Positions 31,120-38,743 of a stretch of DNA of 64,000 nucleotides are shown here, piece after piece; position 1 is the first letter of the stretch; the number at the start of each line of letters is the position of its first letter. The notes beneath the pieces are model-generated. The model had not been told where the DNA came from. It made no database searches and was given only the letters and a program-made list of their open reading frames with translations. The translations under genes and the position numbers were made by a program. The stretch comes from DASYKT01 sp963718105 (GTDB lineage: Bacteria; Acidobacteriota; Blastocatellia; Pyrinomonadales; Pyrinomonadaceae). The stretch is from contig OY970352.1 in assembly GCA_963718105.1 (NCBI GenBank), positions 2,356,001 through 2,420,000 on the forward strand. Reading direction: 5' to 3'.

Positions 31120-32280
31120 TTAAGCCGCCGCGGCCACAACTTTTTCCGCGGCATCTCTCATTCCGTCCGCCGGGATGATATTGATACCCGATTCGCGCAA
31201 GACCTGGCGGCCTTCTTCAACATTGGTCCCCTCAAGCCGCGCGACGATCGGAATTTGCACTCCAAGATTTTTCGCCGCTTCGACCACGCCGCGCGCGACC
31301 ATATCGCAGCGCACGATGCCGCCGAAAATATTGATCAGCACCGCTTTTACGTTCGGGTCGGCCAGCAAAATGCGAAAAGCGTTCTCGACCCGCTCCTGCG
31401 AAGCGCCGCCGCCGACATCGAGAAAATTCGCCGGTTCGCCGCCCGCGTGCTTGATAATGTCCATCGTGGCCATTGCCAGCCCCGCGCCATTGACCATACA
31501 TCCGATATTGCCGTCGAGCTTGATGTAGTTCAGATCGTATTTCGAAGCTTCGATCTCCAGCGGCTCTTCTTCATTCAGATCGCGTAGCTCGGCATAATCC
31601 TTGTGACGATAGAGCGCGTTGTCATCAAAAGTTACCTTAGCGTCGAGCGCGATCAGCCGCTTGTCCTTGGTCAGCAAAAACGGATTGATCTCAACCAGCG
31701 AAGCGTCCATTTTTTCCGACGCGTCGTAGAGAGTCATCATAAACTTCGCCGCCTGGTTGATGAGTTCGGCCGGAAGCCCCAAACCGAAAGCCAGTTTGCG
31801 TGCCTGGTAAGGGCGCATCCCGACCGCCGGATCGATCACTTCTTTCAGGATCTTTTCCGGCTCGTTAGCGGCGACTTCCTCGATGTCCATTCCGCCCGCC
31901 GACGAAGCCATAAAGACCAGGCGTCCCGTCACGCGGTCCAGCACGATACCAAGGTAAAACTCCTTATCGATAGGCAGGCCTTCTTCGACCAAAAGCGTTT
32001 TGACCTCGCGGCCTTCCGGGCCGGTCTGGTGGGTTACCAGATTCATACCCAGAATTTGCGCAGCCAGTTCTTTTGCCTCGGCCGGAGATTTGGCAAGCTT
32101 GACGCCGCCGCCTTTTCCGCGGCCGCCGGCGTGGATCTGTGCTTTGACCACCACCACATCCGTGCCCAATTCTTTGGCCGCCGATTCGGCTTCGGCCGGC
32201 GTGCGCGCTACTATCCCGCGCGGGACCGGCACGCCGTAATTCCTTAAAAGTTCTTTACCCTGGTATTCGTGAATTTTCAT
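31120..32280 (-). CDS. sucC: succinyl-CoA synthetase beta subunit (SucC)
   Basis: ADP-forming succinate-CoA ligase beta subunit of the TCA cycle. The ATP-grasp N-terminus begins MKIHEYQGKELLRNYGVPVP. KAQIHAGGRGKGGGVKLAKS, PLEIEASKYDLNYIKLDG, GNIGCMVNGAGLAMATMD, the phosphohistidine-loop-binding GGEPANFLDVGGGA and NIFGGIVRCDMVA follow. Length 386 is normal. sucD normally follows sucC, but the next gene downstream is the unrelated YdeI-like gene, so the alpha subunit must be encoded elsewhere. A lipoprotein gene lies 15 bases upstream on the same strand and may be co-transcribed. Confidence 0.96.
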   Translation of the reverse strand: MKIHEYQGKELLRNYGVPVPRGIVARTPAEAESAAKELGTDVVVVKAQIHAGGRGKGGGVKLAKSPAEAKELAAQILGMNLVTHQTGPEGREVKTLLVEEGLPIDKEFYLGIVLDRVTGRLVFMASSAGGMDIEEVAANEPEKILKEVIDPAVGMRPYQARKLAFGLGLPAELINQAAKFMMTLYDASEKMDASLVEINPFLLTKDKRLIALDAKVTFDDNALYRHKDYAELRDLNEEEPLEIEASKYDLNYIKLDGNIGCMVNGAGLAMATMDIIKHAGGEPANFLDVGGGASQERVENAFRILLADPNVKAVLINIFGGIVRCDMVARGVVEAAKNLGVQIPIVARLEGTNVEEGRQVLRESGINIIPADGMRDAAEKVVAAAA

Positions 32281-32295
32281 TTTATTTTAACTATT

Positions 32296-33120
32296 TTATT
32301 TTGCCACGGGTTCGACGCGTATCTTTATCCCGAAAATTTTCCAGTCGCTGCCCTCTTTGGCGTATTTAAGTTCGAAAGTGGTTTTTTGCGTCGTATCGTA
32401 CGAGCCTTTCAGATTCAGAAGTTTTAGATCTCCGTCTTCTGTAATGTTGGGCGCGGGAGAATACTCCGGCGTCATATCGGCCGTAGACCGCAGGATCGGG
32501 GCAAGATCTTTCTTTTGCTTAATGAAAGAGTCAAAAAGCTGGTTGAAGCGCTGGGCACTAACCGTGGATTTGAACTCTTTGGAGCAATTGCTGTCGCGAA
32601 ACTCGGTGAAATCACCTTTTTGAACGGCATCGGTAAAGTCTTCCATGGTGCCGCTCACCAACGCATCCTGTTCAGCTTGCGAAGGCATATCAGGGTCGTC
32701 CGTGCGTCCGGAAGGATCTTCCGGTGTAGGCGAGCCATCGCCGATCCCTTTTCCGCCCGTCTGGTAAATCACCCCGTCAAGTTTCATCTTGCCGCCCGCC
32801 GGCATCTGGTCGACCTTGTATTCCTTGAGTGACACGCCCAAAAGGCTCAGCTTCAAAATTTTCGCGTCTTCGTCAAGCTCCGCCGCGCCGTTGTCGATCT
32901 TGGTCGCGCCCGAGCGATACACCGCAGTGCTGTCGGAACTGATATTCAGCGTGGTCCCATCAGCGCCCGTCCACGTCCCGTAGAATGACGACGGAACCGG
33001 CTTAAAATTGCCCTTCGCTCCGCCGCAGCCCAAAACCACAAACGCCAGAGCGGCGAGAGCGAAAAAGAAAGCGAATCCCGTATTTTTTCCCAAAGTTGAT
33101 ATCGATGTGTTTTTTGACAT
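32296..33120 (-). CDS. putative lipoprotein of unknown function
   Basis: A 274-residue protein. The N-terminal hydrophobic stretch ends in a lipobox (FVVLGCGG, Cys about residue 32), so it is probably lipid-anchored. Residues about 45-115 look like a small beta-barrel domain often seen in envelope proteins (FYGTWTGADGTTLNISSD, then YKVDQMPAGGKMKLDG). A Pro/Asp/Ser-rich linker (about 125-150) separates this from a C-terminal NTF2-like helical/beta domain (FTDAVQKGDFTEF, RFNQLFDSF, FELKYAKEGSDWKIFGIK). No known family was recognised with certainty. It is 15 bases upstream of sucC. Confidence 0.75.
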   Translation of the reverse strand: MSKNTSISTLGKNTGFAFFFALAALAFVVLGCGGAKGNFKPVPSSFYGTWTGADGTTLNISSDSTAVYRSGATKIDNGAAELDEDAKILKLSLLGVSLKEYKVDQMPAGGKMKLDGVIYQTGGKGIGDGSPTPEDPSGRTDDPDMPSQAEQDALVSGTMEDFTDAVQKGDFTEFRDSNCSKEFKSTVSAQRFNQLFDSFIKQKKDLAPILRSTADMTPEYSPAPNITEDGDLKLLNLKGSYDTTQKTTFELKYAKEGSDWKIFGIKIRVEPVAK

Positions 33121-33497
33121 GTTTTGCCGCTCCTAAACGTATTTTTTAAGATCTGCCGTTTAAGCAGACCGCAGGGATTCTGAAAACCTCGTCTGAACAA
33201 GTATTGTAACTTACAAAACGAGAGTTATTTTAAAATCTATCCTTAAAAGTCCCCAACGGGACAAAGAAAATAGCCCAGGGTAAGTGCCAGGTAGATGAGA
33301 GCAGCGAGCACGCCCTGGGTACTGAAACTCCCAAAACGTTCCAGCCCTGAAGGGGCGGCAGAACCCGATCAGTGCTGTCGCCCCTTCAGGGCTAACAATT
33401 CAAATTGATCGTTCTTTTACCCAGGGCTGAAGCCCTGGGCTATTCTCAACAGCCCGCTACGCGGGCATACCGTTTTACGGCCAATATATGGAAACTT
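33121..33497. other. intergenic region with R12-type repeats
   Basis: No gene is supported. The segment 33246-33475 is filled by palindromes: CCCAACGGG, AGCCCTGAAGGGG.../CCCCTTCAGGGCT, AGCCCAGGG.../CCCTGGGCT and CCCGCTACGCGGG. Confidence 0.65.
33246..33475. repeat. R12 repeat cluster (CCCTGAAGGGGCG / CCCAGGGCTGAAGCCCTGGG)
   Basis: Several nested hairpins in 230 bases. The inner pair CCAGCCCTGAAGGGGCG and CGCCCCTTCAGGGCT and the outer AGCCCAGGG and CCCAGGGCTGAAGCCCTGGG can form alternative long-range stems. Confidence 0.75.
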
Positions 33498-34988
33498 TTA
33501 TTGTGATCTTTCCACTAATCTCAGCAGGGTCCTGATCGCCACTCCGGAAGGCCCTTTGGAGTGGTGCGGTTTCGGTTCGTCATTCCAGGCGGTCCCGGCG
33601 ATATCAAGGTGCGCCCATTGCGCATCCTTTACAAATTCCTGGATGAACACCGCGCCGGCGATCGTTCCCGCCTTGCGTCCTTTACCGATATTTTTAATAT
33701 CGGCGATATCGGACTTGATCTGCGCCGAGTATTCCTTGCCCACCGGAAGCTGCCAGAATTTCTCGCCGACCTCTTTGCTGCAGGCAATGATCTCATCGAT
33801 CAATTCCTGGCTGGTGCCTAAAATTCCGGTGTTGATGTCGCCCAATGCGATCACGACGGCGCCGGTAAGCGTCGCCATATCGACTATGCGCGTCGCGCCT
33901 TGCGTTTCCGCGTAAGCCACCGCGTCCGCCAGGATAAGGCGGCCTTCGGCATCGGTATTGAGAATTTCCACGGTCTTGCCGTTCATCGCGGTCACCACAT
34001 CGCCGGGGCGCGTAGCGTTTCCGTCCGGCATATTTTCCACCGCGGCCACCACACCCAAAACAGGCACGCTCGGCTTTAGCATCCCGATCGCCCGCATGGC
34101 GCCGATCACGGTCGCGCCGCCTGACATATCGTACTTCATCGCATCCATGCCTTCGGCCGGTTTGAGCGAAATACCGCCCGTATCGAAAGTGATGCCTTTG
34201 CCCACCAGGGCTAGTAATGAGTTATCTTTCGCGGTGCTGGAGGCTGGCTCGTATTTGAGAACGATCAGTTTGGCCGGCTGCACCGAACCCTTGGAAACGC
34301 TTAACAGCGATCCCATGCCGAGAGATTCCATCTGCGCTTCGTCCAGTATATTGCAGGACAGGCCCGTTTCCGCGGCCATCGCCTTGGCGCGATCCGCCAT
34401 TTCGGTCGGAGTCAGAATGTTTGCGGGTTCATTCGCCAGATCGCGCGTGAAATTCATTGAATCGCCGATCACCTGGCCACGCTGTAAACCTTTTTCCAAC
34501 TCGGCCTGATCGTCGCCAACCACTATGACCTCATCGATCGTGCGCTCTTCTTTATCGGCGGTGCGGTATTTATCCAGCTCGAATAAACCGGTGATCACGC
34601 CCTGTGCCGACGCTGCCGCGGTGTCGCTGGCGCTATCGCCGCTGCGCGTGAGCAAGACAAAACTCTTGACACTTTTGCCGCGCAAAAACCTGGCCGCCGC
34701 TCCCGCCAAAACGGCGGTGCCCGGCGCTTTATAATCCGCCTGTTCGCCGGCGCCTATCAAAAGCACGCGCCTGGCAGTGGTGTTTTGGTTAGTAATAGGA
34801 AGATATAACGTTTCGCCTTCTTTGCCTTTGAATTCTTCACTCTGCAAAGCCGCGCTTATATTTCCACCGCTTAAATCGTCGAGTTCTTTTAAGATACCTG
34901 AATCGGCACTTTCGTCTTTGAAGATGGGAGCCACTAAAGCCTGGACGGGGGCTTCGCTATAGTTGCCGGTAATTGCCTTGAAATTCAT
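33498..34988 (-). CDS. pepA: leucyl aminopeptidase, M17 family (PepA)
   Basis: Cytosolic dizinc aminopeptidase. The C-terminal catalytic domain shows the whole signature set: VGKGITFDTGGISLKPA (metal Lys/Asp), MKYDMSGGATV (Asp), the family NTDAEGRL motif (Asp, Glu, Arg) and the ATLTGAVVIALG region. The N-terminal macro-like domain spans about residues 1-170, and the linker has NFTRDLANEPANILTP. Length 496 is typical. PepA in some bacteria also binds DNA (Xer recombination, carAB); nothing here shows that role. It is transcribed alone with about 130 bases to smpB upstream. Confidence 0.96.
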   Translation of the reverse strand: MNFKAITGNYSEAPVQALVAPIFKDESADSGILKELDDLSGGNISAALQSEEFKGKEGETLYLPITNQNTTARRVLLIGAGEQADYKAPGTAVLAGAAARFLRGKSVKSFVLLTRSGDSASDTAAASAQGVITGLFELDKYRTADKEERTIDEVIVVGDDQAELEKGLQRGQVIGDSMNFTRDLANEPANILTPTEMADRAKAMAAETGLSCNILDEAQMESLGMGSLLSVSKGSVQPAKLIVLKYEPASSTAKDNSLLALVGKGITFDTGGISLKPAEGMDAMKYDMSGGATVIGAMRAIGMLKPSVPVLGVVAAVENMPDGNATRPGDVVTAMNGKTVEILNTDAEGRLILADAVAYAETQGATRIVDMATLTGAVVIALGDINTGILGTSQELIDEIIACSKEVGEKFWQLPVGKEYSAQIKSDIADIKNIGKGRKAGTIAGAVFIQEFVKDAQWAHLDIAGTAWNDEPKPHHSKGPSGVAIRTLLRLVERSQ

Positions 34989-35118
34989 CTATCTCCTCAC
35001 AAACCCAAATGGGATATTCTATTTTTCAACAGAGCAAACAACATAAATACCATAAATCTGGCTATTTATAAACCGTTGTTACGGTAAAAACAGGAAAAAG
35101 TTATTAAAATTCTTATAT

Positions 35119-35592
35119 TTAGCGTCCTCTATCTTTAATTTGCTGCTGGGTCTCTTTTTCGACCGTGCGGCGCATCTCGGTTTCGCGCTTGTCATAGAGC
35201 TTTTTACCTTTAGCCACGCCGATCTCGAATTTGATCCGCCCGTTATTCCAGTAGATACGGGTTATCACCAGCGTCATCCCCTTGACCGTCGATTCACGGT
35301 CGAGTTTTTCGATCTCGCGCTTATGCAGCAACAGTTTACGGGTGCGCGTGGGATCCAGATTTTCGCGGTTGCCGTGGGAATATGGAGAAACATGGGCGTT
35401 AAAAAGCCAAACCTCGCCGTCTTTGACCGCCACGTACGATTCTTTGAGCTGGACCCGGCCCGCCATGATGCTTTTCACTTCGGTTCCGGCCAGGACCACC
35501 CCGGCCTCATACCTTTCTAAAATATGATACTCATGAAAGGCGGCGCGGTTATTGGCAATGTCCTTGTCCTCAAGGCTTTTTTCGGCACACAT
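35119..35592 (-). CDS. smpB: SsrA-binding protein (SmpB)
   Basis: Partner of tmRNA in ribosome rescue. Family blocks are in order: NNRAAFHEYHILERYEAGVVL, GTEVKSIMAGRVQLKESYVAV, WLFNAHVSPYSHGN, DPTRTRKLLLHKREI, IYWNNGRIKFEIGVAKGKK, and the basic helical tail YDKRETEMRRTVEKE. Length 157 is normal. No tmRNA gene was recognised within the window. The open frame starts at 35592; the first few residues (MCAEKSLEDKD) are variable in the family, so the start could be slightly downstream. Confidence 0.96.
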   Translation of the reverse strand: MCAEKSLEDKDIANNRAAFHEYHILERYEAGVVLAGTEVKSIMAGRVQLKESYVAVKDGEVWLFNAHVSPYSHGNRENLDPTRTRKLLLHKREIEKLDRESTVKGMTLVITRIYWNNGRIKFEIGVAKGKKLYDKRETEMRRTVEKETQQQIKDRGR

Positions 35593-35636
35593 AGAACTTT
35601 ACATTGTGAACTTAGCCCCGTTTTCTGGCAAGCGGG

Positions 35637-35722
35637 ATGGGGCGCCGAATTCATTCGGCACGGACGCGCAGCGTTCGAAATCCCGAGACAGCGGACTGTT
35701 GCCGAATGAATTCGGCGCTCCA
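35637..35722. repeat. R4 repeat, copy 2
   Basis: GGCGCCGAATTCATTCGGC at the left and GCCGAATGAATTCGGCGCTC at the right, with a GCGTTCGAAA inner element. It is immediately upstream of the tRNA-Gln promoter. Confidence 0.8.
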
Positions 35723-35725
35723 TCT

Positions 35726-35754
35726 TTGACAAAGCCATCAACCCTTTTTAAATT
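35726..35754 (+). promoter_or_regulatory. tRNA-Gln promoter
   Basis: TTGACA (35726-35731), 17-base spacer, TAAATT (35749-35754), about 10 bases before the tRNA. Confidence 0.75.
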
Positions 35755-35764
35755 AGAAGGTGCT

Positions 35765-35838
35765 TGGGAGATCGTCTAATGGTAGGACTGCAGTCTCTGG
35801 ATCTGCCTATCGGGGTTCGAATCCCTGTCTCCCAGCCA
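35765..35838 (+). tRNA. tRNA-Gln (anticodon CTG)
   Basis: Acceptor TGGGAGA/TCTCCCA, anticodon loop CTCTGGA (CTG), T-loop GGTTCGAATCC and encoded CCA. The last anticodon-stem pair is T-T, a mild irregularity. It has its own promoter and terminator. Confidence 0.93.
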
Positions 35839-35868
35839 TATATTTTGACCATATATTTGAAATGCTTT

Positions 35869-35895
35869 AAGGCGCGGCGAATTCGCGCCTTTTCT
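35869..35895 (+). terminator. tRNA-Gln terminator
   Basis: Stem AAGGCGCG/CGCGCCTT with 7-base loop, then TTCTT, 30 bases after the tRNA. Confidence 0.78.
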
Positions 35896-35968
35896 TGCAG
35901 CACTGCCGTCGCATGATATTCGAGAGTGGCTGTCGTGAGGGCGTCCCGTCCTCGCCAAAAGTTTTAAT

Positions 35969-36436
35969 ATGGCGGAAATTCTTCCGGAACAAGAGTGGCA
36001 CGAAATTAAGATCCGTGTGCGCTATGCCGAAACGGATAAGATGGGTGTGGTCTATCACGCCAACTATCTCATTTGGTTTGAGATCGGCCGCACCGAATAT
36101 TGCCGCGCCAAAGGCATCACCTACCGCGATATGGAAGAACAGGACGGCGCTTTTCTGGTCGTTGCCGAAAGCTATGTGCGCTACAAATCTCCGGCGCATT
36201 ACGACGACCACCTGACCGTCAGGACCCGCATCAACGAATTCAAAAAACGCACGCTCTGTTTTGAATACGAGGTCTTTCGCCCGTCCGACGGCAAAACCAT
36301 CGCCCAGGGCGAAACTATCCACGTCGTGACCGACGCCAATAGCCGCGTGATCTCATTCCCCGATACCTACCAGGAAATTTTGCTCAGGCCTTTTGTGATA
36401 GATTCAGAACCACTGCCCGATTCCGCGCCGGAATGA
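35969..36436 (+). CDS. acyl-CoA thioesterase, YbgC/FadM (4-hydroxybenzoyl-CoA thioesterase) family
   Basis: Single hot-dog-fold thioesterase of 155 residues. The defining motif is RVRYAETDKMGVVYHANYLIW, in which the Asp of YAETDxMGVVYHANY is catalytic. GRTEYCRAKGI, the VAESYVRYKSPAHYDD strand and a TLCFEYEVFR strand follow. Family members hydrolyse short-chain or aromatic acyl-CoA esters, and in proteobacteria they are linked to the Tol-Pal system; no tol genes are visible here. The substrate is unknown. ATG start. Confidence 0.9.
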   Translation: MAEILPEQEWHEIKIRVRYAETDKMGVVYHANYLIWFEIGRTEYCRAKGITYRDMEEQDGAFLVVAESYVRYKSPAHYDDHLTVRTRINEFKKRTLCFEYEVFRPSDGKTIAQGETIHVVTDANSRVISFPDTYQEILLRPFVIDSEPLPDSAPE

Positions 36437-36439
36437 TTC

Positions 36440-36536
36440 AATTTTAGATTTTAGATTGCCGATTTTGGATTCAAATCTGCATCACGTAAACGTTCCGCTT
36501 AATCCAAAATCTAAAATCGCAAATCCAAAATCAAAT
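36440..36536. repeat. R9 inverted repeat (TTTTAGATTTTAGATTG family), copy 1
   Basis: Left arm AATTTTAGATTTTAGATTGC and complementary right arm CAATTTAGATTTT-like (AATCCAAAATCTAAAATCGC) between two convergent genes. A second copy is at 49426-49503. Confidence 0.75.
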
Positions 36537-37318
36537 TAGTCGTCATGCGACAGCATCAATCTCTCGATGCTCTTCGCCTTCCCTGTTTCTTCATCTATAT
36601 CTATCAGTACCGCGCAAAGTTTTACATCACCGGCGCTGTGCTCTGCCCGGCGCGAAGGCACCTGCGTAAATCTTTCCAGCACGTGCTCCTTGTTCATTCC
36701 GATCACGCCGTTGTAGCTGCCCGTCATTCCAATGTCGGTGATATAAGCCGTGCCGTCCGGTAAGATCTTTTCATCCGCGGTTTGCACGTGAGTGTGCGAG
36801 CCGACGACCGCCGAGACTTTGCCGTCAAGAAACCATCCCATCGCGTATTTTTCCGAGGTCGCCTCGCAATGCATATCGACCAGGCGAATTTTTACATCAT
36901 TTGGGATCGATCCGACCTGCTCTTTGGCAACGCGAAACGGATCGTCGCAGGGCGGCATAAACACCCGGCCCAGTAAATTCAAAACCGCGATCTTGAAACC
37001 GCGCACCTCGCCGACAAAAAGCCCGCTGCCCGGCGTGCCCGGCGGATAATTGGCCGGCCGCAGCAGCAGCGGCTGTGTTTTTATATAGGGAACGACCTCG
37101 CTTTTATCAAAAATGTGATTGCCGGAGGTCATGATGTCGATGCCATGGGCGAAAAATTCTTCGGCGATCGGCGGCGTGATGGAAAATCCGCCCGCGACGT
37201 TTTCGGCGTTCATCGTGATGATATCGGCACGGTAGTATTCGCGCAGGTCCTGCACGCGTTCGAGGATGGCTTTCCGGCCGGGCTTTGCCACCACATCGGC
37301 AAACATTAAAACTCGCAT
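36536..37318 (-). CDS. YmdB-type metallophosphoesterase (TIGR00282 family)
   Basis: Calcineurin-like phosphoesterase related to Bacillus YmdB, a 2-prime,3-prime-cNMP phosphodiesterase. Starting at MRVLMFADVVAKPGR (37318), metal residues appear in order: Asp of FADVV, Asn in NAENVAGG, NHIFDK (GNHIFD), His in DMHCEATSEK and the closing SHTHVQTADE. About 260 residues, as expected. In many bacteria ymdB follows rny or zapA/6S RNA; here it is the gene after the 6S RNA candidate and zapA. The open frame extends six codons upstream but lacks homology there. Confidence 0.92.
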   Translation of the reverse strand: MRVLMFADVVAKPGRKAILERVQDLREYYRADIITMNAENVAGGFSITPPIAEEFFAHGIDIMTSGNHIFDKSEVVPYIKTQPLLLRPANYPPGTPGSGLFVGEVRGFKIAVLNLLGRVFMPPCDDPFRVAKEQVGSIPNDVKIRLVDMHCEATSEKYAMGWFLDGKVSAVVGSHTHVQTADEKILPDGTAYITDIGMTGSYNGVIGMNKEHVLERFTQVPSRRAEHSAGDVKLCAVLIDIDEETGKAKSIERLMLSHDD

Positions 37319-37330
37319 AAAATTAAAAAG

Positions 37331-37436
37331 CGACAAGTATTAAAAAGTGACAAGAGACAAGTTACAAGTGACAGGAACCTTCTTATCGTCTCGTCACTTA
37401 TCACTAATCACTTGTCACTCAAAGATACTTGTCACT
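37331..37436. repeat. R10 inverted repeat (GTGACAAGTGACAAG type)
   Basis: AAAAAGTGACAAGAGACAAG on the left and CACTTGTCAC.../ACTTGTCACT on the right form a long imperfect palindrome between the 6S RNA candidate and ymdB. Confidence 0.7.
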
Positions 37437-37440
37437 AAAA

Positions 37441-37605
37441 TAGGCGATAGGCTTCCGCGATAGCCGTTCCGCAGTTGGAAATTGAACCTGTAATAAACAG
37501 GTGGGTGACCTCGGTCTTGCTCGCGCAAGCCATGAGCTGAATTCTCTGGCAAGCCTTTACTGTGAAAGTCTGCACCGAAAACAGCGTTGGTCTCCCTATC
37601 TCCAA
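37441..37605 (-). ncRNA. ssrS: 6S RNA (ssrS), candidate
   Basis: Minus-strand RNA of about 160 nt immediately downstream of zapA, the classical position of 6S RNA. Its ends form the expected closing stem (GGAGATAGG with CCTATCGCC, 8 of 9 pairs). The interior has a CACCCACCTG...CAGGTTCAA arm and a GCTTGCGCGAGCAAGACC apical part, as in 6S RNAs with a large central bubble. TATTTT follows the 3-prime end. 6S RNA mimics an open promoter and inhibits sigma70 RNA polymerase. A short open frame across it is not considered a gene. A covariance-model search (Rfam RF00013) would confirm. Confidence 0.75.
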
Positions 37606-37863
37606 ATGTTGGCTCAATTATTAAAGCTGCGGTGACGAACTCCGCAGAATCTGCCTGTCGCCTTGATTAATAATAACAGCGGAAAAAGTGAAAGACAATT
37701 GTTTTGAAGGATTTTGGGAATTAATTGCGAAGGATCAATGTAACTAATCAATAACAAGGATTTCTGCCTGCCTACTGCTTACCGCTCTCTGCCCCTGCTC
37801 ACTGCCTACTGCCCCTCTGCCTACTGGCCCCCTACTGCCTCTGCTACTGCTACTGCTTACCGC
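37606..37863. other. zapA-6S spacer
   Basis: No gene. Its 37766-37863 part is the R8 tandem repeat. The rest presumably contains the 6S RNA promoter, which could not be assigned. Confidence 0.5.
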
Positions 37864-37876
37864 TCACTGCTCACTG
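37766..37876. repeat. R8 short tandem repeat (GGCAGTAGGCAGTGAGCAGT)
   Basis: On the minus strand, about a dozen imperfect tandem units of (G)GCAGTRRGCAGT. The array begins inside the last codons of zapA, so the zapA C-terminus (GSEQ) is encoded by repeat sequence. Confidence 0.85.
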
Positions 37877-38178
37877 CCATGCTGCATAAGGTTTTTGTTT
37901 TTTAGCACGCGGTCGAGTTCTTCAGCACATTCGGCGCTTCGCTGCGCAAGCTGGGCATCCAAATATTCCTGCTGGTTCTTTAATTGATGGAATTCATCAG
38001 CAATATGCAGCGCGGCGAGGATGGCAACCTTATGAGAATCAACGGTAGCGGTGCCGGAATGGACCTCGCGCATTTTGCTGTCCACATACTCCGCTAACCG
38101 GTGAATGTACTCGTTGTCGCCATCGGAGCGAATATTGTAGGTTTGGTTATATATTTCAACTTTTAAGGAATCCGCCAT
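37864..38178 (-). CDS. zapA: cell division protein ZapA
   Basis: Small FtsZ-ring stabiliser of 104 residues. The N-terminal globular part (VEIYNQTYNIRSDGDNEYIHRLAEYVDSKM) and a conserved HKVAILAALHIADEFHQLKNQ segment lead into a C-terminal coiled coil (LDAQLAQRSAECAEELDRVL), as in ZapA. It lies 15 bases downstream of the ZapB-like coiled-coil gene and upstream of the 6S RNA candidate. The last four residues derive from the R8 tandem repeat, so the natural C-terminus may have been replaced. Confidence 0.92.
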   Translation of the reverse strand: MADSLKVEIYNQTYNIRSDGDNEYIHRLAEYVDSKMREVHSGTATVDSHKVAILAALHIADEFHQLKNQQEYLDAQLAQRSAECAEELDRVLKNKNLMQHGSEQ

Positions 38179-38193
38179 TTTCTTCTCCTGATC

Positions 38194-38475
38194 TTATTTC
38201 CGCAATAAAGCAGCCGTTTCCGGCTCTATCACCGTGATCGATTCGAGCATATGCTCGACCCGTGTTTTGATCTTGCTTCGCTCCGCCGCCAGGGTGTCCA
38301 GCTTTTCCTGCTGCTTTGTCTTTTCGGCCCGCAGCGCGGCGATCTCCAGCCGCAGCGAATCGGCTTCCTTTTCCAACGCATCCCGTTCCTCGTTCAATTT
38401 TTTTACAAATTGGATGGTCAGAAAGATCTTGTCTTCCAGATGCGCGAATTTTTCCATTCCGGAAAGCATAGTCAT
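38194..38475 (-). CDS. coiled-coil cell-division protein, ZapB-like
   Basis: A 93-residue protein dominated by one continuous coiled coil (roughly residues 15-80, heptads with L/I at a/d: IFLTIQFVKKLNEERDALEKE, SLRLEIAALRAEKTKQQ). It directly precedes zapA (15 bases). The arrangement and size fit the ZapB-like or septum-ring proteins that precede zapA in many phyla. ATG at 38475 or 38457 (MEKFAHLEDKI) could be the start; both have weak ribosome-binding sites. Direct evidence for function is positional. Confidence 0.78.
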   Translation of the reverse strand: MTMLSGMEKFAHLEDKIFLTIQFVKKLNEERDALEKEADSLRLEIAALRAEKTKQQEKLDTLAAERSKIKTRVEHMLESITVIEPETAALLRK

Positions 38476-38743
38476 CTCATTTTATCCTTTAGAAGTTACT
38501 TTAAGTATTGCGAATGGCACAATTATCTATATTTTTCAACAAAATGCAAGGATAAGTTAAAGCAAATTCTTTGTTAACCCGGGCTTTGACGCAGAAGTCC
38601 TTTAAACGGCTCTGGCTGACCCAGAAGGCTTAAGTCTGATGCAAAACCTCTTAAACCACATTTTTTGCGGTAAAGCATATATCTTTCCGAAATCCTTTAA
38701 AACCGTTATTACCCTGATTGACCAAATAAAAGGAAGCTGAGCT
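38476..38743. other. intergenic gap before the DUF262 cassette
   Basis: Contains the R13 left block (38574-38665) and, at 38729-38735, an AAAGGAAGC ribosome-binding site for the DUF262 gene. It also separates divergent zapB-like and DUF262 transcription units. Confidence 0.65.
38574..38665. repeat. R13 block, left border of the DUF262-HEPN cassette
   Basis: Contains GTTAACCCGGGCTTTGACGC followed by AGAAGTCCTTTAAA and GATGCAAAACCTCTTAAACC. The words TGACGCAAAACC.CTTAAA and GGGTTAAC.GGCTTTGACGCA recur in inverted order at 40621-40706. Confidence 0.7.

Noticed and set aside
37435..37617. 60-residue open frame downstream of zapA
   Set aside because: Overlaps the 6S RNA candidate and its closing stem; no protein features.
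37331..37877. Possible CRISPR-like array from short repeated words
   Set aside because: Units are short, imperfect and without regular spacers, and no cas genes are present.
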